NCBI RefSeq assembly: GCF_016862215.1
Contig: NZ_BOMN01000067.1
Location: 38,234-102,233, forward strand
Direction: 5' to 3'
DNA from: Winogradskya humida
GTDB lineage: Bacteria > Actinomycetota > Actinomycetes > Mycobacteriales > Micromonosporaceae
Length of the DNA stretch: 64,000 nucleotides
This document shows positions 8,866-17,100 of this stretch, piece after piece (the first letter of the stretch is position 1; every line of letters starts with the position of its first letter). The translations under genes and the position numbers were made by a program. Under the pieces are notes generated by a model, which had not been told where the DNA came from, did not search any database, and was given only the letters and a program-made list of their open reading frames with translations.

Positions 8866-9563
8866 GTGACGTGGCCGTTGTCGAGGTCGTAGCGGGCGCC
8901 GACGACGCGTACCTGGCCGGCGGCGATGTGCTCGGCGATCAGGGCGCTGCGCCGGACCAGCTCGGCGGCCTGGGCCTCGATGTTCGCGCGGACGGCGTTG
9001 TCGATGACGTCGCCCGGGTGGCTCAGGACCGGTTCGACGATCGGGCGCAGCGCGTCGACGATCGCGCCGATGTGGCCGGGGGCGGTGCCGCCGGAAGTGA
9101 TCGCGTTGATGGTGGCGTTGATCGCGCCGCAGCGTTCGTGGCCGAGCACCACGATCAGCGGGCTGCCGAACTCCTCGACGGCGAACTCGATGCTGCCCAG
9201 CAGCAGGTCGTCGACGATGTTGCCGGCGACCCGGTTGTCGAAGATGTCGCCGAGCCCCTGGTCGAAGAGCACCTCCGGGGAGACCCGTGAGTCGGCGCAC
9301 CCGATGGTGATGGCGAACGGGTGCTGGCCGGTGGCAAGGTCGTGCAGGTCCTGCAGACCCTGGTGCGGGTGGCGGGCGTGCCCGGCGACGAAGCGCCGGT
9401 TACCGGCCAGCAGCCGTCCGAGCGCCGCCGTCGGGGTGACCGCCGGATCCTCGGCGGCTGCGGCACCGGCAGGGGTCGCGCCGGTGAGCAGGCCTGCCGC
9501 GCCGAGGGCGGCCGCACCGCCGGAGAGCAGCAGGGAGCGCCGGGACAGATCGTTTCGAGACAT
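8856..9563 (-). CDS. Exported beta-class carbonic anhydrase
   Basis: 235 aa. The N-terminus SRRSLLLSGG is a twin-arginine signal, with cleavage probably near residue 35. The beta-carbonic anhydrase zinc ligands and catalytic dyad are intact: Cys89, Asp91 and Arg93 in CADSR, His142 and Cys145 in GHERC. It interconverts carbon dioxide and bicarbonate, here outside the membrane as a folded, zinc-loaded enzyme. The stop codon sits in the first unit of a tandem array. It is followed on its 5' side by the GH3 gene on the same strand. Confidence 0.92.
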   Translation of the reverse strand: MSRNDLSRRSLLLSGGAAALGAAGLLTGATPAGAAAAEDPAVTPTAALGRLLAGNRRFVAGHARHPHQGLQDLHDLATGQHPFAITIGCADSRVSPEVLFDQGLGDIFDNRVAGNIVDDLLLGSIEFAVEEFGSPLIVVLGHERCGAINATINAITSGGTAPGHIGAIVDALRPIVEPVLSHPGDVIDNAVRANIEAQAAELVRRSALIAEHIAAGQVRVVGARYDLDNGHVTLL

Positions 9564-9623
9564 GGGGAGTCTCCCATCGACGAGGGATGATCATCGATGT
9601 CTAGCAGACCGATGTGAACAGTC

Positions 9624-10850
9624 TCAGCAGTGCAGCAGACCGGCGCGGTCCTTGACCGTCAGGACGTGCCGCGCGGCGTCGGTCACCCGGGCGTCGAACT
9701 CGGGTGACCTGCCCGCCTCGGCGATCAGGCCCGCCGCCATGGGCTCGGCGTCCTGCGGCCGGATCGTCAGCGCCAGGTCCCCGCCGGCCGCGACGAACTT
9801 GACCGCGCGCTCGCCGACCGGCACGATCGCCGCCGCGTCCGCCGCGCCCAGATCGTCCGAGACCACCATCCCCTGGAAGCCGAGCCGCTCCCGCAGCAGG
9901 CCGGTGACGATCGGCTTCGAGTAGGCGGCGATGTTCGAGCGGTCGAGCTTCGGGTAGCGGGCCGAGGAGATCATGACCGCGGCCGAGCCCGCCTTGATCC
10001 CGGCGACGAACGGCTGCAGGTACGGGTCGGCGGCGTCCGCCTGCGCGTCGACGACGTCCTTGGACACGTCGGTGTTCGCGCGGACCCGGCCCAGCCCCGG
10101 AAAATGCTTCAACACGGTCAGTACGCCCTGGTCCTGCGACGCCGGGACCACCGTGGCGATGTCCTCGGCCACCTTCGCGGGGTCCGAGCCGTACTGCCGG
10201 CGGAACGCCCCGATCGGCGGGTTCGCCGCGCCGACGTCGTCTGGGACGGTGTCGGCCACCGGTGCCAGGTTGAGCGTGATGCCGATCGCGTCCAGGCGAC
10301 GCGCGCTCTCGCGTACGGTGCCGCGCAGTTCTGTCTGTGATTTTGTGCCGAGGCGCTGCGCCGAGGGCAGGAGCGGGAAGTCCGGGCCCTTGAGCGTCTG
10401 CACGCTGCCGCCCTCCTGATCGAGCGAGACCAGCGCGGGGATGTCACCGGCCCTGGTCAGCGCGGCGATGTCGGCGCGCAGGGCGGACGCCGGCCGGGTA
10501 CTGCGCCCGGCCAGGAACACGCCGCCGAGGTGCAGGGCGTCGATGTCGCGGGCGAGGGGGCGAGGCGCATCTACGGGCGTACCGATCATCAGTAACTGCC
10601 CGGCCCGCTCCTCGCGCGACAGGCCCGCCAAGGTCTTGGAGACGCAGTCTGCCCTGGTCGGAGACACACCCGGAGCCGGAGATGCGCTCGCCGCCGACGA
10701 GGACGGGGGCGAGGACGGAGGCGGGGCCGCGATCGGCGTCGCCGGAGGGCGGGTCGAGCACGCCGCCAGACCGCCGGTCAGTGCCAGAACCACGGTCGCT
10801 GCTGATGCCCGGCTGCTCCACACGGCCGCAACGCTATCCCCACCGGTCAC
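9624..10850 (-). CDS. Glycoside hydrolase family 3 lipoprotein (NagZ-like)
   Basis: 408 aa from GTG. A lipoprotein signal with lipobox LAAC is followed by a Pro/Ser-rich linker, then a single GH3 TIM barrel. SLDQEGGSVQTL binds substrate, KHFPGLGRVRANTD matches the KHFPG(H/x) loop with the general-acid region, and VVSDDLGA near residue 330 supplies the nucleophile Asp. The loop lacks the His found in typical NagZ (KHFPGHG becomes KHFPGLG), so catalysis or substrate may differ. Expected role is beta-N-acetylglucosaminidase in cell-wall turnover at the outer membrane face. It is divergent from the C1 peptidase. Confidence 0.87.
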   Translation of the reverse strand: MTGGDSVAAVWSSRASAATVVLALTGGLAACSTRPPATPIAAPPPSSPPSSSAASASPAPGVSPTRADCVSKTLAGLSREERAGQLLMIGTPVDAPRPLARDIDALHLGGVFLAGRSTRPASALRADIAALTRAGDIPALVSLDQEGGSVQTLKGPDFPLLPSAQRLGTKSQTELRGTVRESARRLDAIGITLNLAPVADTVPDDVGAANPPIGAFRRQYGSDPAKVAEDIATVVPASQDQGVLTVLKHFPGLGRVRANTDVSKDVVDAQADAADPYLQPFVAGIKAGSAAVMISSARYPKLDRSNIAAYSKPIVTGLLRERLGFQGMVVSDDLGAADAAAIVPVGERAVKFVAAGGDLALTIRPQDAEPMAAGLIAEAGRSPEFDARVTDAARHVLTVKDRAGLLHC

Positions 10851-10919
10851 GTTTTCCTCAACCCGCCGGTCACCGTGCCGATGAGGCGAGCCTTGTCATG
10901 ATCCTGAGGAGGACCACGG

Positions 10920-13073
10920 ATGCGCCTGACGCCCCACGCGCTGAATCGGAGCCGGCTGGTGCTGGCCGCGGCCGTTCTGACCGCCCTCCCCGCGCTGCTC
11001 CCGGCCCTGCCCGCCGAGGCTGCCACCCGCACGAGGACCTACCCGCACGCCGTCGGTGACCTGCTGCCCGGCCCCGGCCGGACGGTGGCCCGTGTCGGGC
11101 TGCGCGCCCAGGAGGTGCTGCCGGCCAGCGTGGACCTGCGCGAATACGCTCCCGCCGTCGGCGATCAGGGCCAGATCGGCGCGTGTGTCGCGTGGAGCAT
11201 CGGCTACAGCATCATGGGCTACTGGTCGAACCGGACGAACGGCTCCGGTGCCCCGTACGCCCCGCTGTACATGTACATGACCAACGTCGCGAAGGGCGGC
11301 GCCCCCAAGTCCGGCCTGATCGCCGACTACGTGCTGGCCAACGCGAAGAGCACCGGCATCGACACCCAGGACGACTACTGGCAGGGCACCACGAACTGGC
11401 AGTCGGCGCCCACCCAGGCGGAGATGGACAACGCCAAGAACTACAAGGTCAGCAACTTCACCCGGCTGTTCAACGGCAACAACCAGGGTGCCGGCGCGCA
11501 GTCCGCGATCATGCAGGCGCTCGCCTCGGGCACCCCGGTCGCGATGGGCATGCCGGTCTACCAGGACTTCATGTACCTGCGTACGCACAGCCTCTACTCG
11601 ACCACCACCGGCTCCAACCTCGGCGGCCACATGATCGCCGTGTACGGCTACGACGCGCAGGGCATCTATATCCGCAACTCGTGGGGCCCGTACTGGGGCA
11701 ACGGCGGCGACGCCAAGATCTCCTGGGCCTTCGTGACCAAACAGGCGACCAGCGCGTTCGCGGTCGGTGGCATCACCACCCCGTCGACACCGCTCGCGCT
11801 CGCCCCGACGGTGGCGGCACTGTCGGTGAACAAGGCGGCCCGGGGCACCGCGGTCACCATCACCGGCTCCGGCCTGTCCAGCGCGACCTCGGTCAAGTTC
11901 GGTGACACGGCAGCCTCCTTCACCCCGACGGTCGTCGGCGGCGTCACCAAGCTCATCGCGACCGCCCCGGCGCACGCGGCCGGCCCGGTCGACATCACCG
12001 TCACCAACTCCACCGGCACCAGCGCGGTGTCGACCGCCAGCAAGTTCACGTACGTGCCCCCGGCTCCCGGCGTCAGCACGCTCGACCCGGCCGCGGTCAC
12101 CACGATCGGCGGCCAGACGGTCACGCTGACCGGCACGGACCTGACCGGCGTCACCAGCGTCAAGATCGGCACGATGACCGCGCCCGCCAAGGTGCTCAGC
12201 CCGACGTCGCTGACGTTCACCACCCCGGTCCGCCCGGCCGGCACCTACCCGGTCACCGTCACCAACACCTACGGCACGAGCAACCCCGCAGGCCAGCTGA
12301 CGTACGCGCTCCCGCCCGCCCCCGTCGTCACCGCCGTGACCCCGGCCACCGGTCTGACCTACAAGACAGCTCCGGTCGTACTCACCGGAACTGACTTCGG
12401 GGGTGCCACCAAGGTCACCGCCGACGGCAAGCAGATCTCCTTCACGAAGGTCTCCGGTACGCAGCTCAAGCTGACCCTCCCGGTCCATGCAGCCGGCCCC
12501 GTCGACATCGTGATCACCACCCCCGGCGGCGTCAGCACGGGCGGCACCTTCACCTACGCCGCCCCGCCGACCCCGGAGATCAGCACCCTCAGCCCGGACA
12601 ACGGCCTGACCAACGCCCGCACCCCGATCGTCGTGACGGGAACCGGCTTCACCGACTCCACGAAGGTCACGGTCGGCGGCGTGGTCACCCCGTACACCAA
12701 GGTCTCCGACACCCAGCTCAAACTGACCCTGCCCATCCACGCCGCCGGCCCGGTGGACATCCAGGTCACGACGCCGGGCGGAATCTCCGCCGCCGGCACC
12801 GCCTTCACCTACAACGCCCCGCCACTGCCTGCCATCACCTCGCTGAGCGTCACCACCGGCTCGGCCAAGGCCGCCACCCCGGTGACCATCACAGGCACGG
12901 GCTTCGCCGGCGTCACGAAGGTCATGCTGGGCACGGCCACGCTCGGCTTCACCAAGATCTCCGACACCCAGCTCAAGGTCTCGATCCCGGCCCGCGCGGC
13001 CGGCACGTCGGCACCCCTGACGGTGACCACCCCCGGTGGCACCAGCGACGGGGTGACGTTCAGCTTCGCCTGA
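10920..13073 (+). CDS. Secreted papain-like (C1) peptidase with five IPT/TIG repeats
   Basis: 717 aa with a Sec signal peptide (cleavage near residue 35). The peptidase part has GDQGQIGACVAWS with catalytic Cys89, GGHMIAVYGYD with His237 and IRNSWGPYWG with Asn253. From about residue 295 to the end there are five IPT/TIG immunoglobulin-like domains of roughly 85 residues each; the third and fourth are the most alike (GPVDI, TTPGG motifs). GAGGAGG precedes the ATG. This is an extracellular or wall-linked cysteine peptidase whose repeats probably bind surface or polymer. It ends 2 bp from a convergent gene. Confidence 0.92.
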   Translation: MRLTPHALNRSRLVLAAAVLTALPALLPALPAEAATRTRTYPHAVGDLLPGPGRTVARVGLRAQEVLPASVDLREYAPAVGDQGQIGACVAWSIGYSIMGYWSNRTNGSGAPYAPLYMYMTNVAKGGAPKSGLIADYVLANAKSTGIDTQDDYWQGTTNWQSAPTQAEMDNAKNYKVSNFTRLFNGNNQGAGAQSAIMQALASGTPVAMGMPVYQDFMYLRTHSLYSTTTGSNLGGHMIAVYGYDAQGIYIRNSWGPYWGNGGDAKISWAFVTKQATSAFAVGGITTPSTPLALAPTVAALSVNKAARGTAVTITGSGLSSATSVKFGDTAASFTPTVVGGVTKLIATAPAHAAGPVDITVTNSTGTSAVSTASKFTYVPPAPGVSTLDPAAVTTIGGQTVTLTGTDLTGVTSVKIGTMTAPAKVLSPTSLTFTTPVRPAGTYPVTVTNTYGTSNPAGQLTYALPPAPVVTAVTPATGLTYKTAPVVLTGTDFGGATKVTADGKQISFTKVSGTQLKLTLPVHAAGPVDIVITTPGGVSTGGTFTYAAPPTPEISTLSPDNGLTNARTPIVVTGTGFTDSTKVTVGGVVTPYTKVSDTQLKLTLPIHAAGPVDIQVTTPGGISAAGTAFTYNAPPLPAITSLSVTTGSAKAATPVTITGTGFAGVTKVMLGTATLGFTKISDTQLKVSIPARAAGTSAPLTVTTPGGTSDGVTFSFA

Positions 13074-13075
13074 CC

Positions 13076-13927
13076 TCAGGTCCGGTGGTGCTTCTTCACG
13101 AAGGTGTATCCCGGTGCGAGCGGGCTGTCGTCGAGCTGAGCGCTCTCGACAGCCCGCTCGTGCAGTTCCAGCTGCTTCTCGGAAGGCTGCGCCCCGGGCG
13201 GCAGCTTCCGCACAAACCCGTTCACCCAGTGGTCCCGCCGCTCCTGCGCATCCGGGTCCTCCGGATCGGGAACCTCCTCCAGCATCGGCGCGTAGAACAG
13301 CATCTCCGCCTCCTTCTGCCCCTCGACAGCCGGATACGACGGATAGCCGTGCGCGTCGACACTGCCCGGCACGCGAGTGAGGTAGCCCTCGCGAATCAGC
13401 TGCTCAACAGCCTGATCCCGGAAAAACGTCCCCTTCGCCCCCCGGCCCAGCGACTTCGTCTGCGCCGGCAACGTGGCCTCGTCGAGCACGGCGCTCCCAT
13501 CGGGGAAAATGCGCCCCTGCCGCCGTACCGCGAACATCACCTGACCCCGGTTCGACTTCCCCGCCTCGAACTCCCGGGTGACCACCTTCGGGTCATACTC
13601 GTGAAAAAAGTCCACCCCGTCGACCCGAACCGGCTCTTCAAGGGACGTCGTCCGCGCGACGACTTCCTGCTTCTGCGCATGCCACGACACACTCACCAGC
13701 ACCCCGGCCCGCACATCACCGGGCCACTCGATCTCGGTGAACTGCCACTCGATGTCCTCCCGGAGCACGGTCTCGAAAACCTTCCGGGTCTTGCCCCCAC
13801 CCGGCTCCTGATGCTCCAGCACGAACGAGATCCGCTCCCGCCCCGCCAGAGCCTCCAGACTCTCCTCGGGCACAGCACAGAGCCCACCATCAAGATCAGC
13901 CTGCCAAAGCGCAAAACGACGAGTCAC
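13076..13927 (-). CDS. Hypothetical protein
   Basis: 283 aa from a GTG start, no signal peptide or membrane segment. It is acidic and rich in charged residues, with no motif I recognise. The reading frame has actinobacterial codon bias throughout and is the only long frame here, so the gene is real. It is convergent with the IPT peptidase gene. Function not assigned. Confidence 0.7.
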   Translation of the reverse strand: MTRRFALWQADLDGGLCAVPEESLEALAGRERISFVLEHQEPGGGKTRKVFETVLREDIEWQFTEIEWPGDVRAGVLVSVSWHAQKQEVVARTTSLEEPVRVDGVDFFHEYDPKVVTREFEAGKSNRGQVMFAVRRQGRIFPDGSAVLDEATLPAQTKSLGRGAKGTFFRDQAVEQLIREGYLTRVPGSVDAHGYPSYPAVEGQKEAEMLFYAPMLEEVPDPEDPDAQERRDHWVNGFVRKLPPGAQPSEKQLELHERAVESAQLDDSPLAPGYTFVKKHHRT

Positions 13928-14007
13928 CCCACCATGCTTCCACCTCCCCCAGTGTCTCCATCGGCCTGGACCGGCGGCTGAAGGATGTTCCCTGGGCGCG
14001 GCTCGGG

Positions 14008-14172
14008 GTGATCGCGGTGGTCTTTGTTCTCGGGTGCGGTGCGTTGCTGGTCCGGCGCAGCCTCTATGACGGTGTAGAGAATCGGGTCATAGACAATCAG
14101 GTCCCCAGCGCAGGGCCGGAAGCGGTCTTTCCGAAATCCGAGCCTGACCACACAGCGCAACCCCGCGAATAG
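14008..14172 (+). CDS. Putative small single-pass membrane protein
   Basis: A GTG at 14008 opens a 54-aa frame with a strongly hydrophobic segment (VIAVVFVLGCGALLV) followed by RR and a polar acidic tail. The same frame continues upstream with DRRLKDVPWAR, a typical positive cytoplasmic flank, but without an ATG or GTG, so the true start may be missing or non-standard. It may be a small gene or the 3' remnant of a longer one. Confidence 0.35.
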   Translation: MIAVVFVLGCGALLVRRSLYDGVENRVIDNQVPSAGPEAVFPKSEPDHTAQPRE

Positions 14173-14288
14173 CGCAAGTCGGGCAAGTGGCATCTGTCAC
14201 AAATGCTGCGGTTTGAGCGTGGGCCGCCGATCGGGCAAGTCTCTAATCGACCCTTTGGTGGAGGCCGGCGGAAGGCGGCTTCTCTTAC

Positions 14289-14332
14289 GGTTGCACCCGA
14301 TTCGCACCCCGAATCGCACCGAGACCGCAACC
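14289..14332 (+). promoter_or_regulatory. 5'-UTR hairpin upstream of the beta-helix gene
   Basis: Nested inverted repeats: outer arms GGTTGC (14289-14294) and GCAACC (14327-14332), inner arms CGATTCG (14298-14304) and CGAATCG (14310-14316) with a five-base loop. The structure ends just before the GGAG ribosome site of the next gene. No T-run follows, so it is a leader structure rather than a terminator. It does not match a riboswitch class I know. Confidence 0.5.
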
Positions 14333-14344
14333 CCCGGAGAACTG

Positions 14345-16729
14345 ATGCGCCTGTCCCATACCGTCCGCCTGAGGGTGGCTGTCATCGCCGCCGCGGTGGC
14401 GTTGCCGGCTGCGTTCGCAGCCATGGCAGCTGCCCCCGCGTATGCCGCGTCCGCCGCGGTGTCGTCTGCTGCGCCGGCCTACTCGCTGACTTCCAGCGTG
14501 AGCCCGGCCGCGATGACGTTCGCGGACTGTGCGGCCGATTCGACCTGTGTTGTGGCTGCCGCGCCCAAGGGCGGGGCCGCTGACGATTACACGTCGCTTT
14601 CGCAGGCGGTGGCTTCGGCTGCTTCTCGTACGCGCTCCGCGGTGGTCGCGGCTGACGGCTCGGTGACGTCGGCTCCGGTTACTGCGACGGTGTTGCTGCG
14701 GGCCGGGACGTACCGGCTGACCAAGGGTCTGGCGCTGCCGGTGAACGTGAACCTGCGCGGTGCCGGGATCACGGCCACGAGCCTGGTCATGGATCCGACG
14801 GTGAACTGGAAGAACTTCAGCTTCGGGTTCCTGGTGCGTCCCGCTGACGCGAAGGAGGCCGGCAGCACGAACCTCGTCGCCGACCTGACCGTCAACGGGA
14901 ACTGCCGGACCGACGCGGGTTCGGCGACCGCCGCTGATCTGCCGGGACAGCCGGGTGTGGACTGTGACTTCCGGTCGGCGCTGGGGGCGAGCACGAACAC
15001 CGGCGGCGGGATCAAGGCCGGGGACAACTGGACCGTACGCCAGGTGCGGTTCACGAACCTCGAGTACTTCAAGCTGTGGGTGTCGCAGGTCAAGAACGTC
15101 AGCATCGTCGACAACCGGTTCGACAACTGGGGTGGCGCCGAGTCGGGCGACGAGGACAACATCGGCGGCGGCCGGAACGACGGGGTCGTCATCGAGAACA
15201 ACCAGTTCGACGCGACGATCCGGGGCAACAGCTTCGACTTCGTCAACTCGGTCCGGACGACGGTGCGGAACAACGTCGTGCACACCAGGCCGGCTGTCGC
15301 GGCGGCCCGGGGCGTCAACGAGTACGGCAACATGTACTTCGAGGGGCTCACGCAGGCGCAGGCGACCGGTAACACGCTGGAGGGCGCGCACATCGTGCTG
15401 ACCTCCAACGCGAACTACACGCACGTCGCGCCGAACAAGGACATCACGAACCCGCGGGACAACCTGATCGCGGGCAACCGGATCCTCGACTCGTACACCG
15501 TCGGGGTGGCCATCGGTTACAGCGACTACCTCGACGCCGACGGAACCTACGGCACCCTGGGCAGCCTGAGCGATGACAGCGGGGACAGCGGGGACCACTA
15601 CGTCCGGGCCGGCGGCAACAACGTCGTCCGGGACAACGTCATCGAGCGGTCCCGGCAGTCCGGCATCCTCGTGTACGGCAACCAGGACGTGAAGACCACC
15701 GCCGACTCGATCACGGGCAACCGGGTCGTCGACGCCGGCTTCGGCGGGTCGACGGAGTACAACACGGGTGCGGGCCGCGTCGACACCTCGGGGATCGCGC
15801 TGTCGGTGGGCACCGGAGACGCGATCTACGGCAACACGATCGTCGACGACCAGGCCAAGCCGACCACGTGGTACGGCGTGCACCTCGGCGCCCGCAGCAA
15901 GTCGTCCGCGCCGTCCGGCACGGTGCTGACCGGCCCTAACGGGGAGAAGAACACGACTTCCGGGATTGTCGGCGCTGCTGTGCGTACGGCAGCGCTGGCT
16001 CCGGAAGGGGCGACCGGTCTCGCAGCCGACAGCAACTCGCTGACCTGGACCGAGTCCTACGCCGGGGTCAACACCGTCGCGGGTTACAAGGTTTTCCGTG
16101 ACGGCAAGCAGATCGCGGATCTTCCGGTCGGCAGCTCGGCGGTCCCCGCGAACCTGATGGACGACGACGCGGCGAGCCTGGAGTCGGTTTCCGGCGTTTC
16201 CGCCTGGACGGCCGGTTCCACCACGAAGATCGCCCGTAACACGTCGTCGGGTGCGATCGGCGGCTCTTCGCTGGCGCTGACGGCCACTTCGGCGGGCCAG
16301 ATCAACGTGACGGGTCGCAAGTCGACGGTCACCGCCGGCACGACGTACACCTCGGTGGCGTCTTTCCAGGCTTCGTCGACCGGCCGGGTTGTCCGCGCGG
16401 GTCTCACCTTTACCGACGCGAATGGCAAAGTCACGCGTCTCGCGACGTCCAACAAGGCTGCCGTGGATTCCGCTTCCGGCTGGGTGACCAGCTCGTATTC
16501 GGTTGTCGCGCCGGCGGGATCGGTCTCTGTTCAGGCCTTCATCATGGTCGAGGGCGCCTCCGCGGGGGAGACCCACTTCCTGGACCGTCTCGGCCTTGTC
16601 ACCGGCACCGCGACCGAACAGCTCTCGCTGTCCTCTTCTTCCGTTGTCGCGGGCTCTTCTTACTCTGTTGTGTCCTACCGTGCTGACAGCGGCGATTTTT
16701 CTGGCGTCTCGAGCGTTTCCATCTCCTGA
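14345..16729 (+). CDS. Secreted right-handed beta-helix protein
   Basis: 794 aa from the ATG at 14345, which opens a Sec signal peptide cut near AYA (about residue 33); upstream in-frame starts would bury the signal. Residues about 100-560 show the repeating Asn/Val/Gly ladder of a parallel beta-helix (NLRGAGI, IRGNSFDFVNS, VVRDNVIERS), typical of pectate-lyase-like polysaccharide enzymes. Residues about 575-630 look like a fibronectin-type segment (GYKVFRDGKQIADL) and the last 160 are a beta-rich carbohydrate-binding-like domain. Likely extracellular; substrate unknown. The tail uses more T-rich Ser codons than the rest. Confidence 0.85.
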   Translation: MRLSHTVRLRVAVIAAAVALPAAFAAMAAAPAYAASAAVSSAAPAYSLTSSVSPAAMTFADCAADSTCVVAAAPKGGAADDYTSLSQAVASAASRTRSAVVAADGSVTSAPVTATVLLRAGTYRLTKGLALPVNVNLRGAGITATSLVMDPTVNWKNFSFGFLVRPADAKEAGSTNLVADLTVNGNCRTDAGSATAADLPGQPGVDCDFRSALGASTNTGGGIKAGDNWTVRQVRFTNLEYFKLWVSQVKNVSIVDNRFDNWGGAESGDEDNIGGGRNDGVVIENNQFDATIRGNSFDFVNSVRTTVRNNVVHTRPAVAAARGVNEYGNMYFEGLTQAQATGNTLEGAHIVLTSNANYTHVAPNKDITNPRDNLIAGNRILDSYTVGVAIGYSDYLDADGTYGTLGSLSDDSGDSGDHYVRAGGNNVVRDNVIERSRQSGILVYGNQDVKTTADSITGNRVVDAGFGGSTEYNTGAGRVDTSGIALSVGTGDAIYGNTIVDDQAKPTTWYGVHLGARSKSSAPSGTVLTGPNGEKNTTSGIVGAAVRTAALAPEGATGLAADSNSLTWTESYAGVNTVAGYKVFRDGKQIADLPVGSSAVPANLMDDDAASLESVSGVSAWTAGSTTKIARNTSSGAIGGSSLALTATSAGQINVTGRKSTVTAGTTYTSVASFQASSTGRVVRAGLTFTDANGKVTRLATSNKAAVDSASGWVTSSYSVVAPAGSVSVQAFIMVEGASAGETHFLDRLGLVTGTATEQLSLSSSSVVAGSSYSVVSYRADSGDFSGVSSVSIS

Positions 16730-16798
16730 CCCCCTCCGCGTGTCCCTGTCTCTCTCACAGGACTAATACTGCAGGGCCAAGTTCAAGCGAACCTCTAG

Positions 16799-16839
16799 AC
16801 CGGCTCCGGTGACCCGCAAGGTCCCGGAGCCGGTTTTTT
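16799..16839 (+). terminator. Rho-independent terminator after the beta-helix gene
   Basis: Stem arms ACCGGCTCCGG (16799-16809) and CCGGAGCCGGT (16824-16834) are perfectly complementary and followed by a run of six T. It ends transcription about 70-110 bp after the beta-helix stop codon. Confidence 0.9.
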
Positions 16840-16923
16840 CATGCTTCCAGGCGTAAATGCCGTGCGGTCTCCGGACCCGGCGGCCTACCCTTCGATCATC
16901 ACCGCGAGCGAAGGGGGCAGGCC

Positions 16924-17028
16924 ATGCGTTACCGCATCGACCTCGTCATCCCCGCGTCGCGTTTCGAGCTGATCCTCGTGTCCCGCGTGCCCGGCTCCGG
17001 GTGCGCCACCGGAGCTGGACGTTCCTGA
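16924..17028 (+). CDS. Short ORF, possible leader peptide of the EF-G-like gene
   Basis: 34 codons starting MRYRIDLVIPASRFELILVS, with a strong purine-rich ribosome site (GAAGGGGG) upstream. It ends 72 bp before the EF-G-like gene. Its last third overlaps a 10-bp hairpin. A translated leader with a hairpin in front of a translational GTPase would fit attenuation control, as known for some ribosome-protection genes, but no peptide conservation can be shown here. Confidence 0.4.
   Translation: MRYRIDLVIPASRFELILVSRVPGSGCATGAGRS
16991..17018 (+). promoter_or_regulatory. Hairpin in the EF-G-like gene leader
   Basis: CCGGCTCCGG (16991-17000) pairs with CCGGAGCTGG (17009-17018) over 10 bp with one G-U pair and an eight-base loop. 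The left arm is identical to the left arm of the terminator at 16800. No T-run follows. It lies in the 3' part of the short ORF, where a stalled ribosome could alter folding. Confidence 0.5.
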
Positions 17029-17100
17029 CCGTTACCCCGCACAGGGGAACGGGCGGGCGGGCGCTGTCCACCGTCGGATCAAGCTCGAAAGATCATCATC

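Noticed and set aside
8674..8892. 72-codon plus-strand ORF with Val-Arg-Ala-Gly repeats
   Set aside because: It is only the translation of the 15/14-bp array between convergent genes.
10896..12740. 614-aa minus-strand frame opposite the C1/IPT peptidase
   Set aside because: Shadow of a well-supported plus-strand gene; composition is Gly/Arg/Val/His-rich without motifs, as usual for antisense frames in high-GC DNA.
14173..14344. ydaO-type or cyclic di-GMP riboswitch before the beta-helix gene
   Set aside because: Beta-helix and cell-wall genes in actinomycetes often have such leaders, but the conserved core sequences are not present; only a hairpin is supported.
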